From positions 1,178,001-1,242,000 of the forward strand of contig NZ_JADGMI010000001.1 of the NCBI RefSeq assembly GCF_015234305.1: DNA of 64,000 nt, read 5' to 3'. The DNA comes from Superficieibacter sp. 1612_C1 (GTDB lineage Bacteria > Pseudomonadota > Gammaproteobacteria > Enterobacterales > Enterobacteriaceae). The notes below the pieces were generated by a model. It searched no databases, was not told the origin of the DNA, and worked only from the letters and a program-made list of their open reading frames with translations. The position numbers and the translations under genes are program-made. Positions 50,650-60,090 of this stretch are shown piece by piece (position 1 is the stretch's first letter; each line of letters begins with the position of its first letter).

Positions 50650-51543
50650 TTAGTAGGTGATCCCCGGCGGGTTAATCTCCGAAGCCGCTACTTCTTCCCC
50701 CTGCTCCCCCCAACGCGCCAACACCTGCTGATACTCACCGCGCGCAATCGCCCCGTCCAGCGCTGCCTGTAGCGCATTCACCAGACCGTTGCCTTTTTTC
50801 GTGGTTGTCGCTACATAGGCTTTTTTCGGTCCCAGCCCCACGACGCGAGTTTTGCCGGTTAGCGCCGCTTTATAGGAAGCCACGGACTGCGGACCAAAAT
50901 TCACGTCCGCACGCCCGGACTGAATATACAGATTGCCCGAAGCGTCATCGGTAAGGTAAACGGGCTGAGCGGGTTGACGCCCGGCCTTAGCGTTTTCCGC
51001 ATTCCAGCCGAGCAGAATGCGCTCCTGATTGGTGCCGGAGCCCACAATGACTTTCTTACCTGCCAGATCTTCCGCTTTGCTGATGGTTTTAATCGGGCTG
51101 GTGGATTTTACCGAAAACGCCAGGCGGTCGACACGGTAGGTCGCAAAATCAAACTTCTCTTTGCGCTGCTCGGTCACGGCAATATTGACCAGCGCCACGT
51201 CATAACGCCCGGAAGCGATCCCCAGCGGCCAGTCCTCCCACGCCACCGGCACCAGCCTCAACTTCAGGCCCAGCGCCCCCGCCAGCAGGCGGGCAATATC
51301 CGGATCGCTACCAATACGGGTGCGGTTGTCGCTGGCAAGCAGCGCCAGCGGCGGCGAGTTCAGCGCAGAGATAGCCACCGTCAGCGTGCCCGGCTCCACA
51401 AAGTGATAGCTGGCCGGGATTTTAGCGACAGCATTGTCATCCCGCGTCACCGGCAGCGGTTTCTCATTGGCCTGAAGATCCAGCGCTTCCTGTGCAAAAA
51501 CACAGGCGCTTAACGTTAACAGCGCCAAAAGCATATATTTCAT
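50650..51543 (-). CDS. Amino-acid-type ABC solute-binding protein (second of two)
   Basis: A 297-residue periplasmic binding protein, with a short signal peptide (MKYMLLALLTLSACVFAQ). It has the SBP_bac_3 hallmarks GSDPDIARLLAGALGLKL, EDWPLGIASGRYDVALVNI and the conserved EKFDFATYR. Paralogous to the binding protein at 53753-54685 (SPPL, SWEDWPLG, KSTSPIK are shared). Last gene of the eight-gene leftward operon and adjacent to its ATPase. Ligand: by context an acylated or S-substituted cysteine (inference). Confidence 0.9.
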   Translation of the reverse strand: MKYMLLALLTLSACVFAQEALDLQANEKPLPVTRDDNAVAKIPASYHFVEPGTLTVAISALNSPPLALLASDNRTRIGSDPDIARLLAGALGLKLRLVPVAWEDWPLGIASGRYDVALVNIAVTEQRKEKFDFATYRVDRLAFSVKSTSPIKTISKAEDLAGKKVIVGSGTNQERILLGWNAENAKAGRQPAQPVYLTDDASGNLYIQSGRADVNFGPQSVASYKAALTGKTRVVGLGPKKAYVATTTKKGNGLVNALQAALDGAIARGEYQQVLARWGEQGEEVAASEINPPGITY

Positions 51544-52316
51544 TAGAGTACCTTCGATAAAAACTGACGGGTGCGCGGATGCTGCGGCTGGTTAAGCACC
51601 TGCTCGCTGCTGCCCTGCTCGACGATTTTGCCATCAACCATAAACACCACCTGATCCGCCACTTCGCGGGCGAAACCTATTTCGTGGGTAACGACCACCA
51701 GCGTGGTGCCGGAACGGGCGAGCTTTTTGATAACGTCCAGCACTTCGCCCACCAGTTCAGGATCCAGCGCTGAAGTTGGCTCATCAAATAACATTACCCG
51801 TGGACGCAACGCCAGCGCGCGGGCGATAGCAATCCGCTGCTGTTGGCCGCCAGACAGATGACGCGACCACGCATCGGCCTTGTCGCGCAACCCCACCACA
51901 TCCAGCAGTTCATAAGCTCGTTGTACGGCGTCCCTGCGGCTCAAGCGCCGATGGGCCACCGGCGCTTCAATCAAGTTTTCCAGCACCGTCAGATGGGGAA
52001 ATAAATTAAAGTTCTGAAAGACGTAGCCGACGTTGACCCGCTGACGCAGGATCTCTTTTTCCTTTAGTTCATATAGCTTGTCGCCCTGTAGGCGATAGCC
52101 GATATAGTCGCCGTCGATCTGGATAAACCCTTCATCAACGCGTTCCAGATGATTAATGGTGCGTAATAGCGTTGATTTTCCTGACCCGGACGGTCCGAGG
52201 ATCACCGTCACCGTCCCCGGCGGAATATCGAGTGAGACATCATCCAGCGCTTTATGCCGGCCAAAATATTTACTGACGCCAGTAATGGAGATATGACCTT
52301 CAGGAGAGATGGGCAT
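51543..52316 (-). CDS. ABC transporter ATPase, polar amino acid type
   Basis: A 257-residue ATPase of the HisP/GlnQ/TcyN type. Walker A GPSGSGKST, signature LSGGQQQRIAIARA, Walker B VMLFDEPTSALD, switch VVVTHEIGFARE. The ATG at 52316 has GGAG at good spacing; a TTG at 52340 is less likely. It overlaps the permease end by 17 bp, and its stop abuts the binding-protein start. It powers import by the permease at 52300-53226. Confidence 0.92.
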   Translation of the reverse strand: MPISPEGHISITGVSKYFGRHKALDDVSLDIPPGTVTVILGPSGSGKSTLLRTINHLERVDEGFIQIDGDYIGYRLQGDKLYELKEKEILRQRVNVGYVFQNFNLFPHLTVLENLIEAPVAHRRLSRRDAVQRAYELLDVVGLRDKADAWSRHLSGGQQQRIAIARALALRPRVMLFDEPTSALDPELVGEVLDVIKKLARSGTTLVVVTHEIGFAREVADQVVFMVDGKIVEQGSSEQVLNQPQHPRTRQFLSKVL

Positions 52317-53226
52317 GAGCAGGCTCCGGTGATTGTGCAACGGGGGTAGCGGAAACGGTGCGCGACGTGCGCGCGGGATTAATAGCTGAACGCCGCTCGC
52401 TGCGCGCCAGCCAGCGCTCGACCAGATGCTGGATCAGCGACAGCACGCTAGTGATCGCCAGATACCACACTGCCCCTACCATCAGCAGCGGGATCACTTC
52501 CTGCGTGCGGTTGTAGATCATCTGGATGGTATAGAAGAGCTCCGGCATCGCCAGCACATAAACCATCGCAGTCCCCTTGGCGAGACTGATGATTTCATTG
52601 AAACCGGCAGGCAGGATCGTGCGCAGCGCCTGCGGCAGAATAATACGCACCGTGCGCCGCCAGGCCGGAAGACCCAGCGCGGCCGCCGCTTCATATTGAC
52701 CATGATCGACACCGAGGAAACCGCCGCGAATAATCTCTGCGGTATAGGCGCTTTGCACTAGCGTCAGGCCCACCACGGCGGTAGAAAACTGGCCCAGCAC
52801 GTTAATGGTTTCATACTGCCCCCAGTTGATGCTGGTGAAGGGGATGCCAAGGGACAAGGTGTCGTACAGATAGGAAAAGTTATACAAAATAATCAGCACC
52901 ACAATCAGCGGCAGCGAACGGAACAGCCAGATATAGCTCCATGCCAGGCTGTTAAGCAGCCAGGAGGAAGAAAGCCTTGCCAGCGCCAGCACGCCGCCAA
53001 ATAGTACGCTTAATACGGTACCAATCAGGGTCAGCAGCAGCGTTTGCCCCAGCCCTTCGAGGATCACCGGGTCAAAGAACCAGCGGGCGAAAACCGCCCA
53101 CTCCCAGCGCGGATTAAAGGCGACAGATTGGATCACTACCGCCAGCACAAACAGGGCAACGACAGCGCCCACCGTACGTAGCGGATAGCGGGCAGGCACC
53201 ACTTTAATTGTTTCTGAGCTTTTCAT
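52300..53226 (-). CDS. ABC transporter permease, polar amino acid type
   Basis: A 308-residue permease. After an N-terminal helix, five further helices follow, with the HEQM family EAA loop AALGLPAWRRTVRIILPQAL. The single permease gene implies a homodimer, in contrast to the two permeases of the Bacillus ytm operon. The start MKSSETIKVVPARYPLRTV fits related proteins. The C-terminal ~25 residues are Ser/Pro-rich and overlap the ATPase gene. Confidence 0.9.
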   Translation of the reverse strand: MKSSETIKVVPARYPLRTVGAVVALFVLAVVIQSVAFNPRWEWAVFARWFFDPVILEGLGQTLLLTLIGTVLSVLFGGVLALARLSSSWLLNSLAWSYIWLFRSLPLIVVLIILYNFSYLYDTLSLGIPFTSINWGQYETINVLGQFSTAVVGLTLVQSAYTAEIIRGGFLGVDHGQYEAAAALGLPAWRRTVRIILPQALRTILPAGFNEIISLAKGTAMVYVLAMPELFYTIQMIYNRTQEVIPLLMVGAVWYLAITSVLSLIQHLVERWLARSERRSAINPARTSRTVSATPVAQSPEPAHAHLS

Positions 53227-53235
53227 ACTGACTCC

Positions 53236-53742
53236 TCAGGCGCTTTTACTCAGGCTGGCCGATAATACTTTGGTGAAGCGCAGCCGCCCGTCATAAGGCG
53301 GCAGGCTGTACTCGTGCGGATCGCGATTTACATCGAACTGCGGCGCGTAACCCTGGCGGAGATAAAGTCTGACCGCCTCCGGCTGGCGAAATCCGGTGGT
53401 CAGATAGAGATGGCTGTAGCCCGCCAGCTGCGCCCGGCACTCCAGTTCCTGCACCACCCGTGCCGCCAGCCCTTGCTGGCGCAACGCGCTGTGCGTCCAG
53501 ATGCGTTTGATCTCGGCGGTGCTGGCGTCGAAAGGTTTATACGCGCCGGTAGCGATGATCTCCCCATTACGTTCCAGTACGATAAACAGCCCCTGCGGCG
53601 GCAGATACCATTCGGTCAGTTCCACTTCCGCATCGCGGGAAAAATAATTGCCATAGCGCGCGGCGTATTCGGCAAATAGCCCTTCAATAATGGGCTGAAG
53701 TTCAGGTGCCTCCGGTGAGAGGACGCGGAATCGATCGCTCAT
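53236..53742 (-). CDS. GNAT-family N-acetyltransferase
   Basis: A 168-residue acetyltransferase. The acetyl-CoA pocket is IWTHSALRQQGLAARVVQEL (RxxGxA motif), followed by YSHLYLTTGFRQPEAVRLYLRQGY. An AAGGAG ribosome site precedes 53742; the upstream in-frame extension lies in the neighbouring gene. In the ytm/yxe operons of Bacillus a GNAT enzyme N-acetylates the S-substituted cysteine before oxidation (known), and the same role is inferred here. Confidence 0.85.
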   Translation of the reverse strand: MSDRFRVLSPEAPELQPIIEGLFAEYAARYGNYFSRDAEVELTEWYLPPQGLFIVLERNGEIIATGAYKPFDASTAEIKRIWTHSALRQQGLAARVVQELECRAQLAGYSHLYLTTGFRQPEAVRLYLRQGYAPQFDVNRDPHEYSLPPYDGRLRFTKVLSASLSKSA

Positions 53743-53752
53743 CGTTCGCTCC

Positions 53753-54685
53753 TTAGTCGCCCAGACCCGCTGGGTTGATTTCCGATTGCGGGATGCGCTC
53801 AATGCTCTCCCCCCAACGTTTCAGGACCTTGTCGTAATCCCCGCTCTGGATCGCGCCATTAAGCGCGGTCTGTACCGGTTCAACCAGGCCGCTGCCTTTT
53901 TTCAGCGTCACCGCAATATGCGCCGCCTTCGGCCAGCCGCCGTCCACGCTGCCCACCAGCCGGGTTTTTCCGGTTAACTCCGCCTTCCATGCACCAATCA
54001 CGTTCGGGCCAAAGAAGGCATCCGCCCGGCCCGACTGGATCGCCAGCGTTTGCGCTGCGTCGTCTTTGGTATAAACCGGGGTAAAAGGCTTCAGTCCCTT
54101 CTTCAGATTGGCTTCGTTCCATGCCAGTAAAATCGATTCCTGATTGGTGCCGGAGCCGACGATAATCCGCAATTCGGGAATATCCTCCGCTTTCTCAATC
54201 CGCTTGATGGGACTGGTGGATTTGACGTAAAAGCCGAGCGAATCTTTGCGATAGGTCGCAAAGTCAAACTTCTCCTTACGTTCTTTAGTAACGGTAATAT
54301 TGCTGATCGCGGCATCATATTTGCCTGAAGTTACGCCGAGCGGCCAGTCTTCCCACGACGTGGGCACGACGTTCAGTTCCAGGCCAAGGCTGTCGGCGAC
54401 CAGACGGGCAATATCTACTTCGCTGCCGAGCAGCGTTTTATTATCATCAGCAAACACCGTCAGCGGCGGCGAGTTAAGCGCGGCCACCGCCACGGTGAAT
54501 TTCCCCGGCACGGCGAAATGATAATCTTTCGGCAACAGGGCGATGGCCCGCGAGTTTTTCACGGTGTGAACCGGCGTTTTATTTGCTTCCAGACTGACGC
54601 CGGTACCATTTATGGTCACCTCCTTTGCCAGAGCAACGGAACTCGACGCCAGCGCGAGCGCCAGAACAAGCGATGTTTTCTGCAT
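53753..54685 (-). CDS. Amino-acid-type ABC solute-binding protein (first of two)
   Basis: A 310-residue periplasmic protein with signal peptide MQKTSLVLALALASSSVALA. SBP_bac_3 hallmarks: GSEVDIARLVADSLGLEL, SWEDWPLGVTSGKYDAA and KEKFDFATYRKDSLGF. Paralogue of the protein at 50650-51543. Two binding proteins with one permease and one ATPase resemble the twin TcyJ/TcyK binding proteins of the Bacillus ytm operon. The stop is 10 bp before the GNAT gene. Confidence 0.9.
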   Translation of the reverse strand: MQKTSLVLALALASSSVALAKEVTINGTGVSLEANKTPVHTVKNSRAIALLPKDYHFAVPGKFTVAVAALNSPPLTVFADDNKTLLGSEVDIARLVADSLGLELNVVPTSWEDWPLGVTSGKYDAAISNITVTKERKEKFDFATYRKDSLGFYVKSTSPIKRIEKAEDIPELRIIVGSGTNQESILLAWNEANLKKGLKPFTPVYTKDDAAQTLAIQSGRADAFFGPNVIGAWKAELTGKTRLVGSVDGGWPKAAHIAVTLKKGSGLVEPVQTALNGAIQSGDYDKVLKRWGESIERIPQSEINPAGLGD

Positions 54686-54699
54686 AGCACTGTCTCTTA

Positions 54700-56013
54700 T
54701 TATTGTGTGAACTGATTGGCGGGCAGGCTCAGGCCAAAGCTCTCGCGCAGCGTGTTGCCGGGGTAGTCCTGACGGAACAGGCCGCGCGTCTGTAAAATCG
54801 GCACCACGCGATCAACAAAGCGTGGGAAGGTATCGGGCGTGCCACCCTGAATAATAAAACCGTCCGCCCCGCGCGCCTCAAACCAGTGCTGTAGCCCATC
54901 GGCCACTTCCTGGGCGGTGCCGGAGAAACGCGGGCGCGGGCTGGCGGCTTCCAGCGCGACCTGACGCAGCGTCAATTGACGCTCGCGGGCGTTGCGTTTG
55001 ATTTCATCGGTCGTGCTGCGAAAGCTGTTCTGACCGAGATCGCCGATGTCCGGGAAGGGGGCGTCCAGCGGATACTGGCTGAAGTCGTGATGTTCGAAAT
55101 AGCGCCCAAGATAGTTAAGCGCATCGTTAATCGTGACCAGCGCGGCGGTGGTCTGATACTGCTGCTCCACATCGTCGGCATCGTCGCCGATAATAACGCT
55201 CACGCCCTGGAAAATATGCAGCGCGTCCGGGTGACGGTCATACCCTTCCAGTTGATGCTTTACATCCTGGTAAAACGCCTGCGCTTCTTCCAGCGTTTCA
55301 TGATGGGTGAAAATAGCGTCCGCGTGACGTGCCGCCAGCTTTTTGCCATCTTCCGACGCCCCAGCCTGAAAGATAATCGGTCGGCCCTGCGGAGTACGGC
55401 CAATATTCAACGGTCCGGCGACCTGGAAAAAATCGCCGTGATGGTTAAGGGTGTGCAGCTTCGATGGGTCAAAAAATTGCCCGCTCTTTTTATTGCGCAC
55501 AAAGGCGTCCTCTTCCCACGAATCCCATAATCCCTTCACCACGTCGAGATATTCATCGGCAATGCGGTAGCGCAGCGCGTGTTCCGGATGCTGAGCACGG
55601 GAGAAATTTTTCGCCGATCCCTCCAGCGGCGAGGTCACTACGTTCCAGCCCGCGCGACCGTTGCTGAGATGATCGAGGCTGGCAAACTGGCGGGCAGTGG
55701 TAAAAGGCTCGCTGTAGGAGGTGGAAATCGTCCCCACCAGTCCCAGATGCCGGGTGATGCTTGCCAGCGCGGAAAGCACGGTCAGTGGCTCAAAACGGTT
55801 AAGAAAATGCGGGATCGATTTTTCATTAATATATAAACCGTCGGCGACAAATAAAAAGTCGAGTTTCCCCTCTTCCGCTTTTAATGCCGTCTGCTTTACG
55901 AATTCAAAATTGATGCTGGAGTCTGCTAGCGCCGCCGGATGACGCCAGGCTGACATATTTCCCGACGCGCCGTGTAAAATAGTGCCAAGACGTAGTTGCC
56001 GTTTAGCGGACAT
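54700..56013 (-). CDS. Flavin-dependent monooxygenase, NtaA/SnaA/DszA family
   Basis: A 437-residue bacterial-luciferase-fold, FMN/NADH-dependent monooxygenase. The start [40 protein letters not shown] and [22 protein letters not shown] are typical of the NtaA/YtnJ/YxeK group. In Bacillus, enzymes of this group hydroxylate N-acetyl-S-alkylcysteine or N-acetyl-S-succinocysteine at the C-S bond so that N-acetylcysteine is released. The same chemistry is inferred. Needs an FMN reductase, not encoded nearby. Confidence 0.88.
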   Translation of the reverse strand: MSAKRQLRLGTILHGASGNMSAWRHPAALADSSINFEFVKQTALKAEEGKLDFLFVADGLYINEKSIPHFLNRFEPLTVLSALASITRHLGLVGTISTSYSEPFTTARQFASLDHLSNGRAGWNVVTSPLEGSAKNFSRAQHPEHALRYRIADEYLDVVKGLWDSWEEDAFVRNKKSGQFFDPSKLHTLNHHGDFFQVAGPLNIGRTPQGRPIIFQAGASEDGKKLAARHADAIFTHHETLEEAQAFYQDVKHQLEGYDRHPDALHIFQGVSVIIGDDADDVEQQYQTTAALVTINDALNYLGRYFEHHDFSQYPLDAPFPDIGDLGQNSFRSTTDEIKRNARERQLTLRQVALEAASPRPRFSGTAQEVADGLQHWFEARGADGFIIQGGTPDTFPRFVDRVVPILQTRGLFRQDYPGNTLRESFGLSLPANQFTQ

Positions 56014-56042
56014 AATTACCCCTTCCCCTGCTTAGAAATAAG

Positions 56043-57164
56043 TTAGATATGATGTAATGCCTGTTCCGCCAGCGCGGCAAAATAGTGTGCCGCGGGCGCG
56101 ATCAGCGCTTCGTCCGGGTTAAATGCCGGATGATGCAGACCGAATTCGCTGGCGCTGCCGATACTGACAAACGCGCCGGGAATGTGCTGGAGATAGACGG
56201 CGAAATCTTCACCGCCCATATGCAGATCTGCATAGCTGGTGTGATAGCCGGATCGTTCTGCGACCTCATGCGTAAATGTTGCCCAGCGCTCGTCGTTAAC
56301 CAGCGCCGTCGGCCCGGCGTACCAAATCACATCGATTTGCGCGCCGAATGCTTGGGCAAACCCGGCGGCGATCTCGCTGACTCGCGCCTTCACGCGCTGC
56401 TGAACCTCTATACGGTGAGTACGCAGCGTGCCCTCCAGCTCTACGCTCTCCGGCAGCACATTCCAGGTATTGCCGCCCTGAATGCGCGTGACGCTCAGCA
56501 CCACGGAATCCAGCGTATTGACTTCACGGCTAGCGACGCTCTGTAGTGCAGTCACCAGTTGGCTGGCAAGCAGGATCGCATCGCGACCTTCGTGCGGTCG
56601 CGCGGCGTGCGCGCCTTTACCTGTCACGCGGATCACGAAACGATCAACATTGGCATAGAAAGCCCCGCCGCGGGTTGCGAAATGGCCCACCGGCAGGCCA
56701 GGTTCATTATGCATGCCGAAAATTGCCGAGATACCGTCCAGCACGCCTGCGCGGATCAATGCCTTCGCGCCGCCAAAATTTTCCTCAGCGGGCTGAAAGA
56801 GAACGCGCACCCGGCCCGGTAATTCGGCTTCTTTCTCTTTCAGCAGCAGCGCCGCGCCAAGCATCACGCTGGTGTGTACGTCATGGCCGCAGGCGTGCAT
56901 CACGCCCGTATTCTGCGAACGGAACGGTAGGCTGCTCACTTCATCAATCGGCAGCGCATCAATATCTGCCCTCAACGCAATGGCTTTCTCCCCGTGACCA
57001 ATCTCTGCCACCACGCCAGTTTTGAGATCGTATGGCAGCAGGCGGATACCGCCGCTCTGTAGCCAGTCCCGTAGTCTGGCGGTGGTCGCCACTTCTTCGA
57101 GAGAAAGTTCAGGGTGCTGGTGGAGTTCGCGCCGCCAGTCAATTAACTGCTGGCTAAAACTCAT
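56043..57164 (-). CDS. M20-family amidohydrolase (N-acyl-amino-acid deacylase)
   Basis: A 373-residue zinc/manganese peptidase-fold hydrolase. Metal-site motifs are complete: HACGHDVHTSVMLGAAL, PAEENFGGAKALI, FGMHNEPGLP and LHMGGEDFAVYL. It would remove the acetyl group from N-acetylcysteine, the final step of the proposed salvage, like YtnL/YxeP in Bacillus. Its ATG overlaps the preceding monooxygenase stop (ATGA), and 29 bp separate it from the next gene. Confidence 0.9.
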   Translation of the reverse strand: MSFSQQLIDWRRELHQHPELSLEEVATTARLRDWLQSGGIRLLPYDLKTGVVAEIGHGEKAIALRADIDALPIDEVSSLPFRSQNTGVMHACGHDVHTSVMLGAALLLKEKEAELPGRVRVLFQPAEENFGGAKALIRAGVLDGISAIFGMHNEPGLPVGHFATRGGAFYANVDRFVIRVTGKGAHAARPHEGRDAILLASQLVTALQSVASREVNTLDSVVLSVTRIQGGNTWNVLPESVELEGTLRTHRIEVQQRVKARVSEIAAGFAQAFGAQIDVIWYAGPTALVNDERWATFTHEVAERSGYHTSYADLHMGGEDFAVYLQHIPGAFVSIGSASEFGLHHPAFNPDEALIAPAAHYFAALAEQALHHI

Positions 57165-58162
57165 GGCAGCACCTCATCCGCGGTTCGTGCTTCCGCCAGC
57201 AGGCGCAGCGAGTTAATGCGCGCATCGCCTTCGGCGACGGGCGTATCAATAATAAATTCATCAATCGCAAACTCAGCGTGCAGCGCATTAAGGCGATCGA
57301 CAACCTGCTCCGCCCTCCCGTGAAGTAGCGAAGAAGCGCGACGGGCGATGTGTACCGGCGGGCTTCCGGCCTGACGCGCAAAGGCGAGCGCCTGCGCCTC
57401 GCTGCTGACGGTCACGCGCTGGCCGTTTTCCAGCTCCACGCCCCAGGCTTCCACCTGCTCCGCCAGTTTCGCCGCACGGGCGCTATCGTCAGCGACAATC
57501 GCCTGCACCGCGACAATCACCGGACGGCGGCTCAGGGCGCGCCAGCCGGTAATTACTTCACGTAATAACGCTATATCACCGTTAAGATGAGCGGCAAAAA
57601 CAAAATCCCAGTCCAGCGATGCCGCCAGCCGCGCACTCTGCACGCTGGCACCCAGCAGAAAACCCTGCGGCCGCTGCGGCGGGACTGGCGTTGCCAGTAC
57701 GCTTGCCTCATCTTCCGCTCCGGTGAGCGACAGCCAGTTATCCAGTTGCGCCAGCTGATCGTCAAAACGCCCTTTTTGTGCCGGGTCCACCGCCTGCTGG
57801 AGCGCGCGGGTAGAATTAGGCAGACCGCCTGGCGCTTTACCGACGCCCAAATCCACCCGCCCCGGCGCGATGGACGCCAGCAGGTTAAAGTTTTCCGCCA
57901 CTTTATACGGGCTGTAGTGTTGCAGCATCACGCCACCGGAACCGACGCGAATGTGGCGGGTTTGCCCGAGAATCCAGGCGATAACCAGCTCCGGCGACGG
58001 GCTTGCCAGTTGGCCAGTATTATGATGCTCGGCTATCCAGAAACGATGGTAGCCCCACGCTTCAGCATGTTGCGCCAGTGTTAAAGTGCGAGTTAGCGCC
58101 TGAGTGGCGTTTTCTCCCTCCGCCAGTGGACTCTTATCCAGGATGCTCAATTGATAGGACAT
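57161..58162 (-). CDS. LLM-class flavin oxidoreductase, MsnO8/YtmO-like
   Basis: A 333-residue luciferase-like monooxygenase of the MsnO8 family. SYQLSILDKSPLAEGE, GYHRFWIAEHHNTGQLASPS and APGRVDLGVGKAPGG are signature segments. It resembles YtmO, which sits in the Bacillus ytm operon beside the NtaA-type enzyme. First gene of the operon; only a weak ribosome site is visible. The operon thus encodes two flavin monooxygenases with perhaps different S-substituted substrates. Confidence 0.88.
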   Translation of the reverse strand: MSYQLSILDKSPLAEGENATQALTRTLTLAQHAEAWGYHRFWIAEHHNTGQLASPSPELVIAWILGQTRHIRVGSGGVMLQHYSPYKVAENFNLLASIAPGRVDLGVGKAPGGLPNSTRALQQAVDPAQKGRFDDQLAQLDNWLSLTGAEDEASVLATPVPPQRPQGFLLGASVQSARLAASLDWDFVFAAHLNGDIALLREVITGWRALSRRPVIVAVQAIVADDSARAAKLAEQVEAWGVELENGQRVTVSSEAQALAFARQAGSPPVHIARRASSLLHGRAEQVVDRLNALHAEFAIDEFIIDTPVAEGDARINSLRLLAEARTADEVLP

Positions 58163-58589
58163 TTTGCAGGCTCATGTTCAAGGACATACCTGCATTATTA
58201 AAATCCCGCGCCGCTGATGAGAAACAATTTATTTACATTTGTACTACTGAAAAACAGAAATACCCCCCGCGCCTTCCCGGTGAGCGCAGGCTGATCTTCG
58301 GGAAGTTAACGTTTTTTCTCACTGAATCGGCGTCATAATGCAGAAAACGCGTTGTTGCTGACGCGGTTCACCTATACAGCGGAAGATTGCCTCCACGTTC
58401 TTCCCATCTTCGCAGACCATTACGTTTTTCAACGGCTGGCTGGCTTTACGGCATCGTTCAGATGAGTGTAGGATGCTTCGCCCCCTCCGGTGTTATCTCT
58501 ACATCAGAATAATGAGAAGGACCGGACGGCATGCCTGGAAAGGCATCGGCAATCCTTGCAGGATTTGGACAGGAAAAACAGGAAAATAC
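58163..58589. other. Divergent control region of the sulfur-salvage operon and ansP
   Basis: 427 bp with no gene I can support. Minus-strand open frames here do not look coding. A short TGCCT/AGGCA hairpin (~58531-58545) is the only structure near the ansP start. CysB or other operators were not assigned. Confidence 0.5.
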
Positions 58590-60053
58590 ATGAACACAAC
58601 ACATCACACGTCGGCGGAGCAGCGCGCTGCCAAACGCCGGTGGTTGAACTCGCATGAAGAGGGATACCACAAAGCGATGGGCAACCGTCAGGTACAGATG
58701 ATCGCTATCGGCGGCGCTATCGGCACCGGTTTGTTTTTAGGGGCTGGAGCCCGTTTGCAAATGGCCGGGCCTTCGTTGGCAATCGTCTATCTGGTTTGCG
58801 GCATCTTCTCTTTCTTTATTCTACGTGCACTGGGCGAACTGGTGCTCCATCGTCCCTCCAGCGGCAGTTTCGTTTCATATGCGCGCGAGTTTCTCGGGGA
58901 AAAAGCGGCTTACGTGGCGGGCTGGATGTACTTCGTCAACTGGGCGATGACCGGTATCGTCGATATCACCGCCGTGGCGCTGTATATGCATTACTGGGGC
59001 GCGTTTGGTGATGTGCCACAGTGGGTGTTTGCCCTCGGTGCGCTGGCCATTGTCGGCACCATGAACATGATCGGCGTGAAATGGTTCGCCGAAATGGAGT
59101 TCTGGTTTGCGCTGATCAAAGTGCTGGCCATTGTGATCTTCCTTGTCGTCGGCACCGTGTTTCTCGGCAGCGGCAAACCGCTGGATGGCGGCGCAACAGG
59201 CTTTCACTTAATCACCGATAACGGTGGCTTCTTCCCGCACGGCCTTCTGCCCGCGCTGGTGCTGGTACAGGGCGTGGTCTTCGCCTTTGCCTCTATTGAG
59301 CTGGTAGGAACGGCGGCGGGTGAATGTAAAGATCCGCAGACGATGGTGCCAAAAGCGATCAACAGCGTGATCTGGCGTATCGGCCTGTTCTACGTGGGTT
59401 CGGTGGTACTGCTGGTGCTGCTGCTGCCGTGGAACGCCTACCAGGCGGGGCAAAGCCCGTTTGTCACCTTCTTCTCAAAGCTCGGTGTGCCGTATATCGG
59501 CAGCATTATGAATGTTGTGGTGCTGACGGCGGCGCTTTCCAGTCTTAATTCAGGTCTGTATAGCACCGGGCGCATTTTGCGTTCGATGTCGATGGGCGGG
59601 TCCGCGCCGAAGTTTATGTCGAAAATGAGCCGCCAGCATGTGCCTTACGCCGGTATTCTGGCAACGCTGTTCATCTATGTGATCGGGGTGTTCCTGAACT
59701 ATCTGGTGCCATCGCAGGTGTTTGAGATTGTGCTTAACGTCGCGTCGCTGGGCATTATTGCGTCGTGGGGATTCATCGTGGTCTGCCAGATGCGCCTACG
59801 CAAGGCAATTAACGAAGGAAAAACGCCTGACGTCGGCTTTAAAATGCCCGGCGCACCGTTCACCTCCTGGCTCACCCTGCTGTTCCTGCTGAGCGTGCTG
59901 GTGCTGATGGCGTTTGATTACCCGAATGGCACGTACACCATCGGTTCCATTCCGCTGATTGCCGTGCTGCTGGTCGCAGGATGGTTTGGCGTGCGTAAAC
60001 GCGTGCAGGCGATCCACAGCCTTGCACCGGGCAATGAAACGCTAACAAAATAA
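58590..60053 (+). CDS. ansP: L-asparagine permease AnsP
   Basis: A 487-residue amino acid:H+ symporter (APC superfamily, 12 helices). RRWLNSHEEGYHKAMGNRQV, IAIGGAIGTGLFLGAGARL and the central FASIELVGTAAGECKDPQT are near-identical to E. coli AnsP. Start at 58590 (MNTTHHTSAEQRAAKRRW); the longer frame to 58473 has no family support. The C-terminal tail is shorter and different from that of E. coli AnsP as remembered. Adjacent to yncE as in E. coli. Confidence 0.95.
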   Translation: MNTTHHTSAEQRAAKRRWLNSHEEGYHKAMGNRQVQMIAIGGAIGTGLFLGAGARLQMAGPSLAIVYLVCGIFSFFILRALGELVLHRPSSGSFVSYAREFLGEKAAYVAGWMYFVNWAMTGIVDITAVALYMHYWGAFGDVPQWVFALGALAIVGTMNMIGVKWFAEMEFWFALIKVLAIVIFLVVGTVFLGSGKPLDGGATGFHLITDNGGFFPHGLLPALVLVQGVVFAFASIELVGTAAGECKDPQTMVPKAINSVIWRIGLFYVGSVVLLVLLLPWNAYQAGQSPFVTFFSKLGVPYIGSIMNVVVLTAALSSLNSGLYSTGRILRSMSMGGSAPKFMSKMSRQHVPYAGILATLFIYVIGVFLNYLVPSQVFEIVLNVASLGIIASWGFIVVCQMRLRKAINEGKTPDVGFKMPGAPFTSWLTLLFLLSVLVLMAFDYPNGTYTIGSIPLIAVLLVAGWFGVRKRVQAIHSLAPGNETLTK

Positions 60054-60090
60054 TGTGAATATCCGCGTTGCCAGCCCTGGCAACGCATTT

